Assembly (NCBI RefSeq): GCF_900094625.1
Contig: NZ_FMAJ01000006.1
Span: 124,001-188,000 of the forward strand
Origin: Rhizobium aethiopicum
GTDB lineage: Bacteria > Pseudomonadota > Alphaproteobacteria > Rhizobiales > Rhizobiaceae
Length of the DNA stretch: 64,000 nt
Direction of reading: 5' to 3'
In this document: positions 18,181 through 28,532 of the stretch, one piece after another
Layout of the letters: the number at the start of each line of letters is the position of its first letter
How positions within the stretch are numbered: the stretch's first letter is position 1
Position numbers and translations under genes: made by a program
Notes under the pieces: generated by a model
What the model was told of the DNA's origin: nothing
The model's input: the letters and a program-made list of their open reading frames with translations, nothing else
Databases searched by the model: none

Positions 18181-19056
18181 CTATCTCGGCTTACCGATGC
18201 TGGCATACATGCCGGTCGTGCGGAATTCGGTGGGATTGGTGCCGTAAACGCGGCGGAAGACCTTCGAGAAATAATTGGCATCCTCGAAGCCGCACATGAT
18301 GGCGACTTCCTTGACCGGCAGGAAGTCTGCCTTGGTCAGAAGCTTGACGGCGCGCTGCAGCCGCTGCTGCAGCACGAATTCGGCCGGCGGCATGCCCTCG
18401 CTCTCGGCGAAGCTGCGCGAGAAATGCGCGCGGCTGAGGCCGACAATGCCGGCAAGCTCGCTGACCGGCAGCGGCTTGTCGAGATTGGCATTGATATGGT
18501 CGATTACCGGCTGCATCAAACTGAGCTCGGCGGCAAAGGCCGGGGAGGCGAAGACGTCGTCATAGAGCGCCATCGCCGCTTCATAGGCGATCGCCGAGGC
18601 CGCCCCCGGCGAGGTCGCGCCCTTTACGAGTCGCAGGCTGCAATCGGCCAGATGATCGACCGTCGCGGGCTGCAGCTTCAGCACCGGTCCGGCGGTCGAA
18701 AGCACCAGCTGGTGAATGCGCAGCGTCTCCTCGCCGTTCATCGAGATCCAGAAATATTCCCAGCGCTCGCCCTTCTCCAGCCAATAGCGGTGGTTATGCG
18801 GGACGAGCACCAGCAGTGTGTCGCCGCCCTGCAGGCGATAGTTGCGGTTCTGGTAGCGCAGCCGGCCGCTGCCGCTGATCGTGTGCTGCAGTACGGTGAA
18901 AGGCGTTTGGCCGCGCCTGCGGCCATCCCAGTCATAGGTCTCATTCTCGCGCACTTCATAGCCGGCACTGGTCGGCATGGCATGCAATCGCTGGCGGCCG
19001 CGGGGCAGCGAAACCGTCCTCATCGACTGTCCATTAGCAATCAAATCCTGCAGCAC
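18181..19056 (-). CDS. agpT: AraC-family activator of alpha-galactoside genes
   Basis: A 291-residue AraC/XylS regulator: N-terminal cupin-like sugar-sensing part (LRYQNRNYRLQGGDTLLVL, HNHRYWLEKGERWEYFW) and C-terminal double helix-turn-helix (PVSELAGIVGLSRAHFSRSF; VKEVAIMCGFEDANYFSKVF, then YGTNPTEFR). It is divergent from the GH4/agp operon, as the AraC-like activator AgpT is in S. meliloti, so it probably activates that operon in response to alpha-galactosides. GTG 19056 has AGGGG seven bases upstream; ATG 19023, eleven codons later, is the alternative. Confidence 0.82.
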   Translation of the reverse strand: MLQDLIANGQSMRTVSLPRGRQRLHAMPTSAGYEVRENETYDWDGRRRGQTPFTVLQHTISGSGRLRYQNRNYRLQGGDTLLVLVPHNHRYWLEKGERWEYFWISMNGEETLRIHQLVLSTAGPVLKLQPATVDHLADCSLRLVKGATSPGAASAIAYEAAMALYDDVFASPAFAAELSLMQPVIDHINANLDKPLPVSELAGIVGLSRAHFSRSFAESEGMPPAEFVLQQRLQRAVKLLTKADFLPVKEVAIMCGFEDANYFSKVFRRVYGTNPTEFRTTGMYASIGKPR

Positions 19057-19267
19057 AAAATTACCCCTGAAAGCATAATCCTTCTCTGTTCGGCCTGCCG
19101 ATTTCGGGCATAATCCCGCTCGACAAGCAAGAAGGGACCACGGCCGAGAGAGCGGCCGGGAGGAAAACAGGCAGTTTTACGGCTTTTCCAACCACATGCG
19201 CCGGCATGCGGCCTGATCCTCCATTTCAATCTTTTCTCTAGCATTCGATTGGGTCGAGGTGAAGATC

Positions 19268-20734
19268 ATGAGTTTCAAAATCGCTATCATCGGTGCGGGC
19301 AGCGTCGGTTTCACCAAGAAGCTGTTCACCGACATATTGTGCGTTCCGGAGTTTCGCGACATCGAATTCGCGCTGACGGATATCAGCGAACATAATCTCG
19401 AGATGATCAAGGCGATCCTTGACCGAGTCGTCGAGGCAAACAAGCTGCCGACCAGGGTGACGGCGACAACGGACCGGCGCAAGGCGCTGGAAGGTGCACG
19501 TTATATCATCAGCTGCGTCAGGGTCGGCGGGCTCGAAGCCTATGCCGACGATATCAGGATCCCGCTGAAATACGGCATCGACCAGTGTGTCGGTGACACG
19601 ATCTGCGCCGGCGGCATTCTCTATGGCCAGCGCAACATCCCCGTCATTCTCGACTTCTGCAAGGATATAAGAGAGGTCGCCGAACCGGGTGCCAAATTCC
19701 TGAATTATGCCAATCCGATGGCGATGAACACCTGGGCGGCGATCGAATACGGCAAAGTCGACACCGTCGGCCTGTGCCACGGCGTCCAGCATGGCGCCGA
19801 ACAGATCGCCGAGGTGCTCGGTGCCAAGTCGGTGCGCGAGCTGGATTACATCTGCTCCGGCATCAACCATCAGACCTGGTTCATCGACCTGCGCCTCAAT
19901 GGCCGCAAGATCGGCAAGGATGAACTGGTCGCCGCCTTCGAGGCGCATCCGGTCTATTCGCAGCAGGAGAAGCTGCGCATCGATGTGCTGAAGCGTTTCG
20001 GCGTCTATTCCACCGAAAGCAACGGCCACCTGTCGGAATACCTGCCCTGGTACCGCAAGCGGCCGGAGGAAATCACCCGCTGGATCGACATGTCCGACTG
20101 GATCCACGGCGAGACCGGCGGCTACCTCCGTCACTCGACGGAAACGCGCAACTGGTTCGAGACAGAATTTCCGCAATTTCTGGAATCCGCATCGAAGCCG
20201 ATCGATCCCGCCAAGCGTTCGAACGAACATGCGAGCCACATCCTTGAGGGGCTGGAGACGAACCGTGTCTATCGCGGCCATTTCAACGTCAAGAACAATG
20301 GCGTCATCACCAACCTGCCGGCCGATGCGATCATCGAATCGCCCGGCTTCGTCGATCGCTTCGGCATCAACATGGTCTCCGGTGTCACCCTGCCGGAAGC
20401 CTGCGCTGCCACCTGCATCGCCTCGATCAACGTTCAGCGCATGTCGGTGCACGCGGCCGTGTCGGGCGATATCGAGCTCTTGAAGCTTGCCGTGCTGCAC
20501 GATCCGCTCGTTGGCGCCGTCTCGACGCCGGAGGAGGTCTGGCAGATGGTCGACGAGATGGTCGTTGCCCAGGCGCGCTGGCTGCCGCAATATGCCGATG
20601 CCGTGCCGGCCGCCAAGGAGCGGCTGTCGAAATCGAAGGTGCAGACCCGCGACTGGGCTGGCGCTGCGCGCCGCAACGTCCGCTCGATCGAGGAACTGCG
20701 CGCCGAAAAGGCAGGGCTGAAACAGGCCGTGTGA
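19268..20734 (+). CDS. agaL1: GH4 alpha-galactosidase
   Basis: A 488-residue family-4 glycosidase, an NAD- and Mn-dependent cytosolic enzyme hydrolysing melibiose/raffinose-type alpha-galactosides (MelA-like). The NAD-binding GAGSVGFTKKLF opens the protein, and metal-binding Cys/His appear in GLCHGVQH, with NYANPMAMNTWA and ICSGINHQTWF as in MelA. ATG 19268 (MSFKIAII) follows GAGGTGAA; a GTG three codons upstream is less likely. It is first of the rightward operon, after a 211-bp control region shared with agpT that contains the short inverted repeat CGGCCG-N6-CGGCCG at 19141-19158. Confidence 0.88.
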   Translation: MSFKIAIIGAGSVGFTKKLFTDILCVPEFRDIEFALTDISEHNLEMIKAILDRVVEANKLPTRVTATTDRRKALEGARYIISCVRVGGLEAYADDIRIPLKYGIDQCVGDTICAGGILYGQRNIPVILDFCKDIREVAEPGAKFLNYANPMAMNTWAAIEYGKVDTVGLCHGVQHGAEQIAEVLGAKSVRELDYICSGINHQTWFIDLRLNGRKIGKDELVAAFEAHPVYSQQEKLRIDVLKRFGVYSTESNGHLSEYLPWYRKRPEEITRWIDMSDWIHGETGGYLRHSTETRNWFETEFPQFLESASKPIDPAKRSNEHASHILEGLETNRVYRGHFNVKNNGVITNLPADAIIESPGFVDRFGINMVSGVTLPEACAATCIASINVQRMSVHAAVSGDIELLKLAVLHDPLVGAVSTPEEVWQMVDEMVVAQARWLPQYADAVPAAKERLSKSKVQTRDWAGAARRNVRSIEELRAEKAGLKQAV

Positions 20735-20855
20735 ATGTCGTGAAGGACGGGTCGTCATGGGTCTCCGGGAGGGAAATCCATGACATCCAGCCCGCTTTCA
20801 CATCGTGCGAGGAATGGAGCGGCGTGAACCGCGCTCCGAAACAGAGGGAGAAACG

Positions 20856-22943
20856 ATGATGAATTTCCGCAAGACAAGCATTCTCGCCGGACTGGCGCTC
20901 GGCGTCTCCGTTATGGCGCTGAATGCCTATGCCTCCGAGGCGACCGTTCCGCCGGTGCCGCCGGAATTCCCGGCCGAAGGGAAGATCAACTATGTCGCGC
21001 GCGACTCCATCCTGGAGTTCAAGGCGCTGCCCGAATATCACGAGCCCGACTGGATCACCAAAAATTTCGTCTCCAGCGGCAAGCTGCCGGCGGTCAAAGA
21101 CCGGCTGCCGAAGGAGCCGCTGGTCTTCAAGACCGGCAATATGCCCGACGGAACCGGCGTTTACGGCGATACGATGCGCCATGTCATCGGCGGCCGGCCG
21201 GAAGGCTGGAACTACGGCGCCGGCCAGACGCAGGGCTGGGGCGGCATCGATATCGGCCTTTCCGAATGCCTGACACGCACCGCACCGCTCTTCCAGGTGG
21301 AAGCCAAGGATACTGAGCCGCTGCCGAACCTTGCCAAGAGCTGGGACTGGTCGGAAGACGGCCATAAGCTGACCATGCATTTGGTCGAAGGCGCCAAGTG
21401 GTCGGACGGCGCGCCGTTCAACGCCGACGACATCATGTTCTATTGGGAGGACGAGGTCATCGACCCGAACGTCTCGCCCCTCGGCGGCGGCGCCTCGCCG
21501 GAAGCCTTCGGCGTCGGCACGACGCTGAAGAAGATCGACGACTACACGGTCGAATGGACCTTCAAGGAGGCCTTCCCGAAGCAATATCTCTACACGATGT
21601 CCTACCCGAACTTCTGCCCGGGTCCGTCGCATATCCTGAAACCCCAGCATCCCAAATATTCGAAGAACACTTACGACCAGTTCAAGAACGCTTTCCCGCC
21701 GGAGTTCATGAACATGCCTGTGATGGGCGCCTGGGTGCCGGTGGAATATCGCCCCGACGATATCATCGTCCTGCGGCGCAATCCCTATTACTGGAAGGTC
21801 GATGAAAAGGGCAATCAGCTGCCTTATCTCAACGAGCTGCACTACAAGCTTTCGACCTGGGCCGACCGTGACGTGCAGGCAGTGGCCGGGTCCGCCGATT
21901 TCTCCAACCTCGAGCAACCGGAAAACTTCGTGGCATCGCTGAAGCGCGCCGCGGAAAAGACCGCGCCCGCCCGGCTTGCTTTTGGTCCACGCCTGATCGG
22001 TTATAACCTGCGCATGAACTTCTCCGCCAATGGCTGGGGCAACCCGGACGAGCGCGGCCAGGCAATCCGCGAGCTCAACCGCAACGAGGACTTCCGAAAG
22101 GCCGTCAGCATGGCGCTGGATCGAAAGGCGATCGGTGACTCGCTGGTCAAGGGGCCGTTCACGGCGATCTATCCGGGCGGACTTTCCTCCGGCACCAGCT
22201 TCTACGACCGCAACTCCACCGTCTATTATCCTTTCGATCTCGAAGGCGCCAAGGCCGAACTCGCCAAGGCCGGCCTCAAGGATAGCGATGGCAACGGCAT
22301 CGTGAACTTCCCGGCCGGCACGGCGGGCGGCAAGGATGTCGAAATCGTCATGCTGATCAACAATCAGTACACGACCGACAAGAGCCTTGCCGAAGGCGTC
22401 GTCGGCCAGATGGAGAAGCTCGGCCTGAAGATCGTCATCAATGCCCTCGACGGCGCCAAGCGTGACGACGCGCATTATGCCGGCCGCTTCGACTGGCTGA
22501 TCCAGCGCAACACGACGGAGCTGTCGTCGGTGGTGCAGAATACCGAGCAGCTCGCCCCTGTCGGTCCGCGCACCAGCTGGCACCATCGCGCCGGCAAGGA
22601 CGACCAGCTCGACCTGATGCCGTTCGAAAAGGAGCTTGTCGACGTCGTCAACAAGTTCAGGACGAGCCAGGACAATGACGAGCGGGTCGATCTGATGAAG
22701 CAGTATCAGAAGATCTCGACGGAGCACGTCAACACGGTCGGCCTGACCGAATATCCCGGCGCCCTGATCGTCAACAAGCGCTTCTCGAACGTGCCGCAGG
22801 GAACGCCGATCATGATGTTCAACTGGGCTGAAGACTCGGTGATCCGCGAGCGCCTGTGGGTGGCTACCGACAAGCAGGGCAAATATGAGCTGTTCCCCGA
22901 GCAGCTGCCCGGCAAGCCCGGCGACAAGGGTCCAATCAACTGA
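20856..22943 (+). CDS. agpA: Alpha-galactoside ABC transporter, OppA-like binding protein
   Basis: A 695-residue family-5 (oligopeptide/nickel type) binding protein with signal peptide MMNFRKTSILAGLALGVSVM (cleavage near AYAS). Family features include LAKSWDWSEDGHKLTMHL, GAKWSDGAPFNADDIMFYW and NEDFRKAVSMALDRKAI. It is longer than typical OppA. In S. meliloti AgpA is an OppA-family protein that imports alpha-galactosides, and the flanking GH4 enzymes support the same role here. ATG 20856 follows GAGGGAGAAACG. Two hairpins follow it before the permease gene. Confidence 0.88.
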   Translation: MMNFRKTSILAGLALGVSVMALNAYASEATVPPVPPEFPAEGKINYVARDSILEFKALPEYHEPDWITKNFVSSGKLPAVKDRLPKEPLVFKTGNMPDGTGVYGDTMRHVIGGRPEGWNYGAGQTQGWGGIDIGLSECLTRTAPLFQVEAKDTEPLPNLAKSWDWSEDGHKLTMHLVEGAKWSDGAPFNADDIMFYWEDEVIDPNVSPLGGGASPEAFGVGTTLKKIDDYTVEWTFKEAFPKQYLYTMSYPNFCPGPSHILKPQHPKYSKNTYDQFKNAFPPEFMNMPVMGAWVPVEYRPDDIIVLRRNPYYWKVDEKGNQLPYLNELHYKLSTWADRDVQAVAGSADFSNLEQPENFVASLKRAAEKTAPARLAFGPRLIGYNLRMNFSANGWGNPDERGQAIRELNRNEDFRKAVSMALDRKAIGDSLVKGPFTAIYPGGLSSGTSFYDRNSTVYYPFDLEGAKAELAKAGLKDSDGNGIVNFPAGTAGGKDVEIVMLINNQYTTDKSLAEGVVGQMEKLGLKIVINALDGAKRDDAHYAGRFDWLIQRNTTELSSVVQNTEQLAPVGPRTSWHHRAGKDDQLDLMPFEKELVDVVNKFRTSQDNDERVDLMKQYQKISTEHVNTVGLTEYPGALIVNKRFSNVPQGTPIMMFNWAEDSVIRERLWVATDKQGKYELFPEQLPGKPGDKGPIN

Positions 22944-22972
22944 GATCTGTCGCCTGGACACGAAGAGCTGAA

Positions 22973-23054
22973 GCGCGTCGCATCGGATGCGACGCGCGGG
23001 AAGGGTTTCCTCCCAGCTGAAGTGAGTTCCGGGCCGCGCGTGCCGCGCGCGGCC
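22973..23054 (+). other. Two intercistronic hairpins, agpA/agpB
   Basis: First hairpin 22973-22997: perfect 12-base arms GCGCGTCGCATC and GATGCGACGCGC around one base. Second hairpin 23032-23054: perfect 9-base arms GGCCGCGCG and CGCGCGGCC around five bases. Both lie in the 177-base gap after the binding-protein gene, with no T tract. They would protect the agpA transcript end or reduce read-through into the permease genes. Confidence 0.75.
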
Positions 23055-23120
23055 TGATATGACCAACGAGCCGGCCGCGCCGACAGGAGCGACTGGCGGC
23101 AAAGCGAAGCGAACCGTCCG

Positions 23121-24128
23121 ATGTTGCGATTCCTGCTCGTGCGCATAGCCTCCGCGATCCCCGTTCTCTTGATCCTGAGCGTGGTGACTTTCGCGATCAT
23201 CCAGGCTCCGCCCGGCGACTATGCCGATTATATAAGATCCCAGCTGATCAACCAGGGCGGCGCATCCTACGCCCAGGCCGAGGCGCAGGCGCAGGCATAT
23301 CGGGTCGAACACGGCCTCGACAAGCCGATGGTCGTCCAATATGTCAATTGGATCGGTGGCATCATCACCCGCGGCGATTTCGGCTACAGCATGTTCTACA
23401 ACAAGCCGGTGGCCGACGTCGTCGGCGAACGCCTGCCGCGCACCTTGCTCCTGGCGCTCGTCTGCCACATCTTCGCCTCGGTGCTCGGCATCGGCTTCGG
23501 CATCTGGGCGGCGACGCGGCAATATAGCTGGATCGACAGCCTGCTCTCGGGCATATCCTTCCTCGGCATGACGGTGCCGCGCTTCCTGATGGCGCTGATC
23601 ATCGTCTATCTCCTGGTTTTCCAGTTCAACGTGACGGAGATCGGCAGCTTCTTCTCGCCGCAATACGGCGGAGCGCCGTGGTCATGGGCGAAATTCGTCG
23701 ATCTCGTCAGCCATGTCTGGCCGGTCGTGGCGATCGCCACCTTCGGCGGGCTCGCCTACAATATGCGCGTCATGCGCGGCAATCTGCTCGACACGCTGAA
23801 TGCGCAATATGTCGAGACGGCCAAGGCCAAGGGGCTTTCCGGCGGCGCGGTGGTGATGCGCCATGCGGTGCCGAACGCGCTGCACCCACTCGTGATGTAT
23901 CAGGGTGTCGTGCTGCCCTACATGCTGACCGGCGAGATCGAAACCGCGATCATCTTCGCGCTGCCGACCGTCGGCCCGGCGATCGTCGGCTCGATGGCAA
24001 TCGGCGACGTCTATGTCACAGCGACCTTCATGATGGTGCTGTCGGCGACGCTGATCGTCGGCAATATTATCGCCGACATGCTGCTCGCTCTGCTCGACCC
24101 GCGCGTGCGCCAATACGGAGGAGCCTGA
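23121..24128 (+). CDS. agpB: Alpha-galactoside ABC transporter permease (OppB type)
   Basis: A 335-residue OppB/DppB-type permease: N-terminal anchor MLRFLLVRIASAIPVLLIL, periplasmic loop, then five further hydrophobic segments and the coupling loop QYVETAKAKGLSGGAVVMRH. It would form the translocation pore with the next product. Its stop is one base before the next ATG. Confidence 0.88.
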   Translation: MLRFLLVRIASAIPVLLILSVVTFAIIQAPPGDYADYIRSQLINQGGASYAQAEAQAQAYRVEHGLDKPMVVQYVNWIGGIITRGDFGYSMFYNKPVADVVGERLPRTLLLALVCHIFASVLGIGFGIWAATRQYSWIDSLLSGISFLGMTVPRFLMALIIVYLLVFQFNVTEIGSFFSPQYGGAPWSWAKFVDLVSHVWPVVAIATFGGLAYNMRVMRGNLLDTLNAQYVETAKAKGLSGGAVVMRHAVPNALHPLVMYQGVVLPYMLTGEIETAIIFALPTVGPAIVGSMAIGDVYVTATFMMVLSATLIVGNIIADMLLALLDPRVRQYGGA

Positions 24129-24129
24129 G

Positions 24130-25266
24130 ATGCTTGCTTTCGACTCGTCCGACACGCCGCCGACCACCGAACCCGCGATCAGGAAGCCTGCGCACGGCAG
24201 CGAGAGTTATCTGGCCCTTGTCTGGCGCCGGCTGCGGCGCTCCTGGACCGGCATGGCTGGGCTGGTGCTTGTCGGGCTCCTGCTTCTGATGGCGGTCTTT
24301 GCCGATTTCTTCGCGCCGATGGACCCGAAGGCGACCGATGTCGGCTTCGCGCCGCCACAGGTGATGAGCTTCCACGACAGGGACGGCAACTTCGTCTTCC
24401 AGCCGCGCGTCTATGCGCTGTCGGATTCCGAGGAGCTCGATCCCGTCACTTTCCAGCCGATCGTTGGCGTCGACTACGACAATCCGCGGCTGCTCGGCTT
24501 CTTCGTCAAGGGCGCGGAGTACAAGCTGTTCGGCCTGATCCCGGCGAACCGCCACTTCTTCGGCTCGACCGATGGCCAGCCGGTGCACTTCCTCGGCACC
24601 GACAAGTTCGGCCGCGACGTGCTGTCGCGCGCCATCATCGGCTCGCGCATTTCGCTGATGATCGCACTGACCGTGGTCTTCATCGTCACGATCATCGGCA
24701 CCACGGTCGGCATGGTGTCCGGCTATTTCGGCGGCACCTTCGATATCTGGCTGCAGCGTTTCGTCGAGCTGGTGCTCGCCTTCCCGCAGCTGCCGCTCTA
24801 TCTGGCATTGACCTCGCTGATCCCGGTGACGGCGCCGACCAATGTCTTCCTCGCCTTCGTCATCGTCGTGATGTCGGCGCTCGGCTGGGCGCAGATGTCG
24901 CGCGAGGTGCGCGGCAAGACCCTGGCACTTGCGCGCATCGATTATGTCCGGGCGGCGATGGCCGTCGGCGCCACTGACCGGCGCATCATCATCCAGCATA
25001 TCCTGCCGAACGTGATGAGCCACGTCATCGTCGCGGTGACGCTGCACATACCGAGCGTCGTGCTCTTGGAATCCTTCCTCGGTTTCCTCGGCTTTGCCGT
25101 CAAGCCGCCGCTGATCTCCTGGGGCCTGATGCTGCAGGACACGGCGACCTATTCGGTTATCGGCTCCTATCCCTGGATTCTCTCCCCCGTCGGCTTCGTG
25201 CTTGTCACCGTCTTCGCCTTCAATGCGCTCGGCGACGGACTGCGCGACGCGGTCGATCCTTATTGA
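24130..25266 (+). CDS. agpC: Alpha-galactoside ABC transporter permease (OppC type)
   Basis: A 378-residue OppC/DppC-type permease with the family GTDKFGRDVLSRAIIGSRIS stretch, coupling loop IDYVRAAMAVGATDRRII and several hydrophobic segments. It has a longer periplasmic insert (about residues 60-150, including VGFAPPQVMSFHDRDGNF) than many OppC proteins. ATG 24130 follows GGAGCCTGAG. The long insert may contact the unusually large binding protein; that is inference. Confidence 0.88.
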   Translation: MLAFDSSDTPPTTEPAIRKPAHGSESYLALVWRRLRRSWTGMAGLVLVGLLLLMAVFADFFAPMDPKATDVGFAPPQVMSFHDRDGNFVFQPRVYALSDSEELDPVTFQPIVGVDYDNPRLLGFFVKGAEYKLFGLIPANRHFFGSTDGQPVHFLGTDKFGRDVLSRAIIGSRISLMIALTVVFIVTIIGTTVGMVSGYFGGTFDIWLQRFVELVLAFPQLPLYLALTSLIPVTAPTNVFLAFVIVVMSALGWAQMSREVRGKTLALARIDYVRAAMAVGATDRRIIIQHILPNVMSHVIVAVTLHIPSVVLLESFLGFLGFAVKPPLISWGLMLQDTATYSVIGSYPWILSPVGFVLVTVFAFNALGDGLRDAVDPY

Positions 25267-25276
25267 GGTGATCGAT

Positions 25277-26944
25277 ATGGCTCTTGCATTGGTCAATTCC
25301 TTCGCCCCGCCCGTCCGTCACGACCATGACGGCCGCTCGGATACCCCGATCATCGACGCCCGCAACGTGGCGGTGAATTTCAAGGTCGAGGACGGCATGA
25401 TCGAAGCCGTCAAGGACGTCTCCTTCCAGCTTTATCGCGGCGAGACGATCGCCATCGTCGGCGAATCCGGCTCGGGCAAATCGGTGACGGCGCGCACGGT
25501 GATGGGCCTCCTGTCGAAGCGCGCCGTCGTTTCGGAAAAATCGACCGTCTCCTATGACGGCAGCAATATCCTGAAATTCTCCGAGCGGGCCCGCCGCAAG
25601 CTGCGCGGCGACCGCATATCGATGATCTTCCAGGAGCCAATGAGCTCGCTGAACCCGATCTACACGATCGGCAGCCAGATCGTCGAGGCGATCCGCGTCC
25701 ACCGCCGGATCAGCAAGCGGGATGCGGAAAAGCGGGCGCTCGAGTTGCTCGAACATGTGCAGATCCCAGATCCGGCTGCCAGGCTCCGGCAATATCCGCA
25801 TCAGCTTTCCGGCGGCCAGCGCCAGCGCGTGATGATCGCCATGGCGCTCGCCAACGATCCCGACGTGCTGATCGCCGACGAGCCGACGACGGCGCTCGAT
25901 GTCACCGTGCAGGCCCAGATCCTCAACCTCATCCGCAACCTGCAGAAAGAGCTGGGGATGGCTGTCATCCTCATCACCCACGATCTGACGGTGGTGCGGC
26001 AGTTCTCCGACTACGTCTATGTGATGCAGCATGGCGAGGTGCGCGAGCACAACATCACCGAGGCGCTGTTTGCCGATCCGCAGCACCCCTACACCCGGCA
26101 TCTGCTCGCCTCCGAGCCGCGCGGGCAAGCCAACCCGCTGCCCGAGGGCTCTGACGTCATCCTCGACGCCAAGGGCGTGCGGGTCGGCTTCATGCTGCGC
26201 CACGGCACCTTCCTCAAACCGGAGATGCGCGAGCTTGTCGCCGTCGACAGTCTCAGCCTGACGCTGCGCCGTCACGAAACCCTCGGCCTCGTCGGCGAGT
26301 CCGGCTCCGGCAAGACCACCTTCGGCCAGGCGATCCTGCGGCTGAACACGCCGCAGGCCGGCGAGATCCATTTCGACCGCCAGCCGATCCACGGGCTTTC
26401 CCGGGCCGAGATGCGACCGCTCAGGGCCCGCATGCAGGTGGTATTCCAGGATCCGTTCTCATCGCTCAACCCGCGCATGACGATCGGCCAGATCATCGAG
26501 GAAGGGCTCGTCGTCAACCGGCTCGGCGCCACGAGGGCCGAGCGGCAGGACCGGGTGCGCGAGGCGCTGATATCAGCCGGCATGCCCGGCAACATCCTGT
26601 CGCGTTTCCCGCATGAATTTTCCGGCGGCCAGCGCCAGCGCATCGCCATTGCCCGCGCCATTGCGCTGGAGCCGGAATTCATCCTGCTCGACGAGCCGAC
26701 ATCCGCACTCGACCTGTCCGTCCAGGCGCAGATCATCGAACTCTTGCGCAAGCTGCAGGACGAGCGGGGCCTGAGTTACCTCTTCATCTCCCACGACCTC
26801 AAGGTCGTGCGGGCGCTCTGCCATCGCGTCATCGTCATGCAGCATGGCAAGATCATGGAAGAGGGCCCCGTCAACGAAGTTCTCACCAATCCCAAGACCG
26901 CCTACACCGAACGGCTCGTCAAGGCCGCTTTCGAGGTAGCATGA
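25277..26944 (+). CDS. agpD: Alpha-galactoside ABC transporter, double ATPase
   Basis: A 555-residue protein fusing two ATP-binding domains (OppD-OppF order). Domain 1: Walker A GESGSGKS (about 62-69), [21 protein letters not shown]. Domain 2: Walker A GESGSGKT (about 340), [24 protein letters not shown] 25277 (MALALVNSF) follows GAGGTGATCG; the frame extends 25 codons upstream inside agpC and is not used. One chain therefore supplies both nucleotide sites of the transporter. Confidence 0.92.
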   Translation: MALALVNSFAPPVRHDHDGRSDTPIIDARNVAVNFKVEDGMIEAVKDVSFQLYRGETIAIVGESGSGKSVTARTVMGLLSKRAVVSEKSTVSYDGSNILKFSERARRKLRGDRISMIFQEPMSSLNPIYTIGSQIVEAIRVHRRISKRDAEKRALELLEHVQIPDPAARLRQYPHQLSGGQRQRVMIAMALANDPDVLIADEPTTALDVTVQAQILNLIRNLQKELGMAVILITHDLTVVRQFSDYVYVMQHGEVREHNITEALFADPQHPYTRHLLASEPRGQANPLPEGSDVILDAKGVRVGFMLRHGTFLKPEMRELVAVDSLSLTLRRHETLGLVGESGSGKTTFGQAILRLNTPQAGEIHFDRQPIHGLSRAEMRPLRARMQVVFQDPFSSLNPRMTIGQIIEEGLVVNRLGATRAERQDRVREALISAGMPGNILSRFPHEFSGGQRQRIAIARAIALEPEFILLDEPTSALDLSVQAQIIELLRKLQDERGLSYLFISHDLKVVRALCHRVIVMQHGKIMEEGPVNEVLTNPKTAYTERLVKAAFEVA

Positions 26945-26966
26945 TTATCGAATGCCGGAGGCTATA

Positions 26967-28337
26967 ATGGCAGGAAATCCCAAAATCACCTTCATCGGAG
27001 CTGGCTCCACCGTCTTCATGAAGAACATCATCGGCGACGTGCTTCAGCGCCCGGCGCTGTCGGGCGCGACGATCGCGCTGATGGATCTCAATCCGCAGCG
27101 GCTTGAGGAAAGCGCCATCGTCGTCAACAAGCTGATCTCAACGCTCGGTGTGACGGCGAAAGCCGAGACCTATTCCGACCAGCGCAAGGCGCTATCCGGC
27201 GCCGATTTCGTCGTCGTCGCCTTCCAGATCGGCGGCTACGAGCCCTGCACCGTCACCGATTTCGAGGTGCCGAAGAAATACGGTCTGCGCCAGACGATTG
27301 CCGATACCCTCGGCGTCGGCGGCATCATGCGCGGGCTTCGCACCGTGCCGCATCTCTGGAAGGTTTGTGAGGACATGCTCGCCGTCTGCCCCGAGGCGAT
27401 CATGCTGCAATATGTCAACCCGATGGCGATCAACACCTGGGCGATATCGGCGAAATATCCGACCATCCGCCAGGTCGGCCTCTGCCATTCGGTGCAGGGC
27501 ACGGCGATGGAACTGGCGCACGACCTCGACATTCCCTACGAGGAAATCCGCTATCGCGCCGCCGGCATCAACCACATGGCCTTCTATCTCAAGTTCGAGC
27601 ATCGCCAGGCCGACGGCTCCTACCGCAACCTCTATCCCGATCTCTTGCGCGCCTATCGCGAGGGCAGGGCGCCGAAGCCCGGCTGGAACCCGCGCTGCCC
27701 GAACAAGGTGCGCTACGAGATGCTGACCAGGCTCGGTTATTTCGTCACTGAAAGCTCCGAGCATTTCGCCGAATACACGCCCTATTTCATCAAGGAGGGC
27801 CGCGACGACCTGATCGAGAAATTCGGCATCCCGCTCGATGAATATCCGAAGCGCTGCATCGAGCAGATCGAGCGCTGGAAGGGCCAGGCCGAGGCCTACC
27901 GCTCGGCCGACAAGATCGAGGTTCAGCCGTCGAAGGAATATGCCTCTTCGATCATCAATTCGGTCTGGACCGGCGAACCCTCGGTGATCTACGGCAATGT
28001 CCGCAACAATGGCTGCATCACCTCGCTGCCGGAGAATTGCGCCGCCGAAGTGCCCTGCCTGGTCGACGCCTCCGGCATCCAGCCGACCTTCATCGGCGAG
28101 CTGCCGCCGCAGCTGACCGCGCTGATGCGCACCAATATCAACGTCCAGGAACTGACGGTGCAGGCGCTGATGACGGAAAATCGCGAGCACATCTACCACG
28201 CCGCGATGATGGACCCGCATACGGCGGCCGAACTCGACCTCGACCAGATCTGGTCGCTGGTCGACGACCTGCTCGCCGCCCATGGCGACTGGCTGCCGGA
28301 ATGGGCCCGCACGAACCGTAAAGTCCAGGCCGCCTGA
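26967..28337 (+). CDS. agaL2: Second GH4 glycosidase (alpha-galactosidase-like)
   Basis: A 456-residue family-4 glycosidase with NAD-binding ITFIGAGSTVFMKN, VNPMAINTWAISAKYP, metal site VGLCHSVQGTAMEL and AAGINHMAFYL, closer to E. coli MelA in the CHSVQG loop than the first enzyme of this operon. ATG 26967 has GGAGG six bases upstream. Having two GH4 enzymes bracket one transporter suggests different alpha-galactosides or linkages; the split is unknown. Confidence 0.88.
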   Translation: MAGNPKITFIGAGSTVFMKNIIGDVLQRPALSGATIALMDLNPQRLEESAIVVNKLISTLGVTAKAETYSDQRKALSGADFVVVAFQIGGYEPCTVTDFEVPKKYGLRQTIADTLGVGGIMRGLRTVPHLWKVCEDMLAVCPEAIMLQYVNPMAINTWAISAKYPTIRQVGLCHSVQGTAMELAHDLDIPYEEIRYRAAGINHMAFYLKFEHRQADGSYRNLYPDLLRAYREGRAPKPGWNPRCPNKVRYEMLTRLGYFVTESSEHFAEYTPYFIKEGRDDLIEKFGIPLDEYPKRCIEQIERWKGQAEAYRSADKIEVQPSKEYASSIINSVWTGEPSVIYGNVRNNGCITSLPENCAAEVPCLVDASGIQPTFIGELPPQLTALMRTNINVQELTVQALMTENREHIYHAAMMDPHTAAELDLDQIWSLVDDLLAAHGDWLPEWARTNRKVQAA

Positions 28338-28365
28338 CCCCCTCTCCCGGGTGAGGCGTCAAAGA

Positions 28366-28397
28366 AGCCCCGCGGTGGCAACAACCGCGGGGCTTTT
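28366..28397 (+). terminator. Rho-independent terminator after agaL2
   Basis: Perfect 11-base stem AGCCCCGCGGT / ACCGCGGGGCT (28366-28376, 28384-28394) with seven-base loop, followed by a run of four T. It closes the agp operon 28 bases after the agaL2 stop and may also act on the convergent aldolase operon. Confidence 0.88.
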
Positions 28398-28532
28398 GCG
28401 ATTGAGAAGGTGATATTGGGCCAACCTCGGCTGTATCCCGTCTGGCATATCGAAATGCGATGCCGTGCCTTTGGTCTAGACGCTGGCGACACACCAGAAA
28501 GTTCGCCCGTCCGCCCTGGGATAATCGATTGG

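Noticed and set aside
20427..23663. Minus-strand open frame of 1078 codons opposite agpA
   Set aside because: Shadow of agaL1/agpA/agpB codon structure; crosses three convincing plus-strand genes and the intergenic hairpins.
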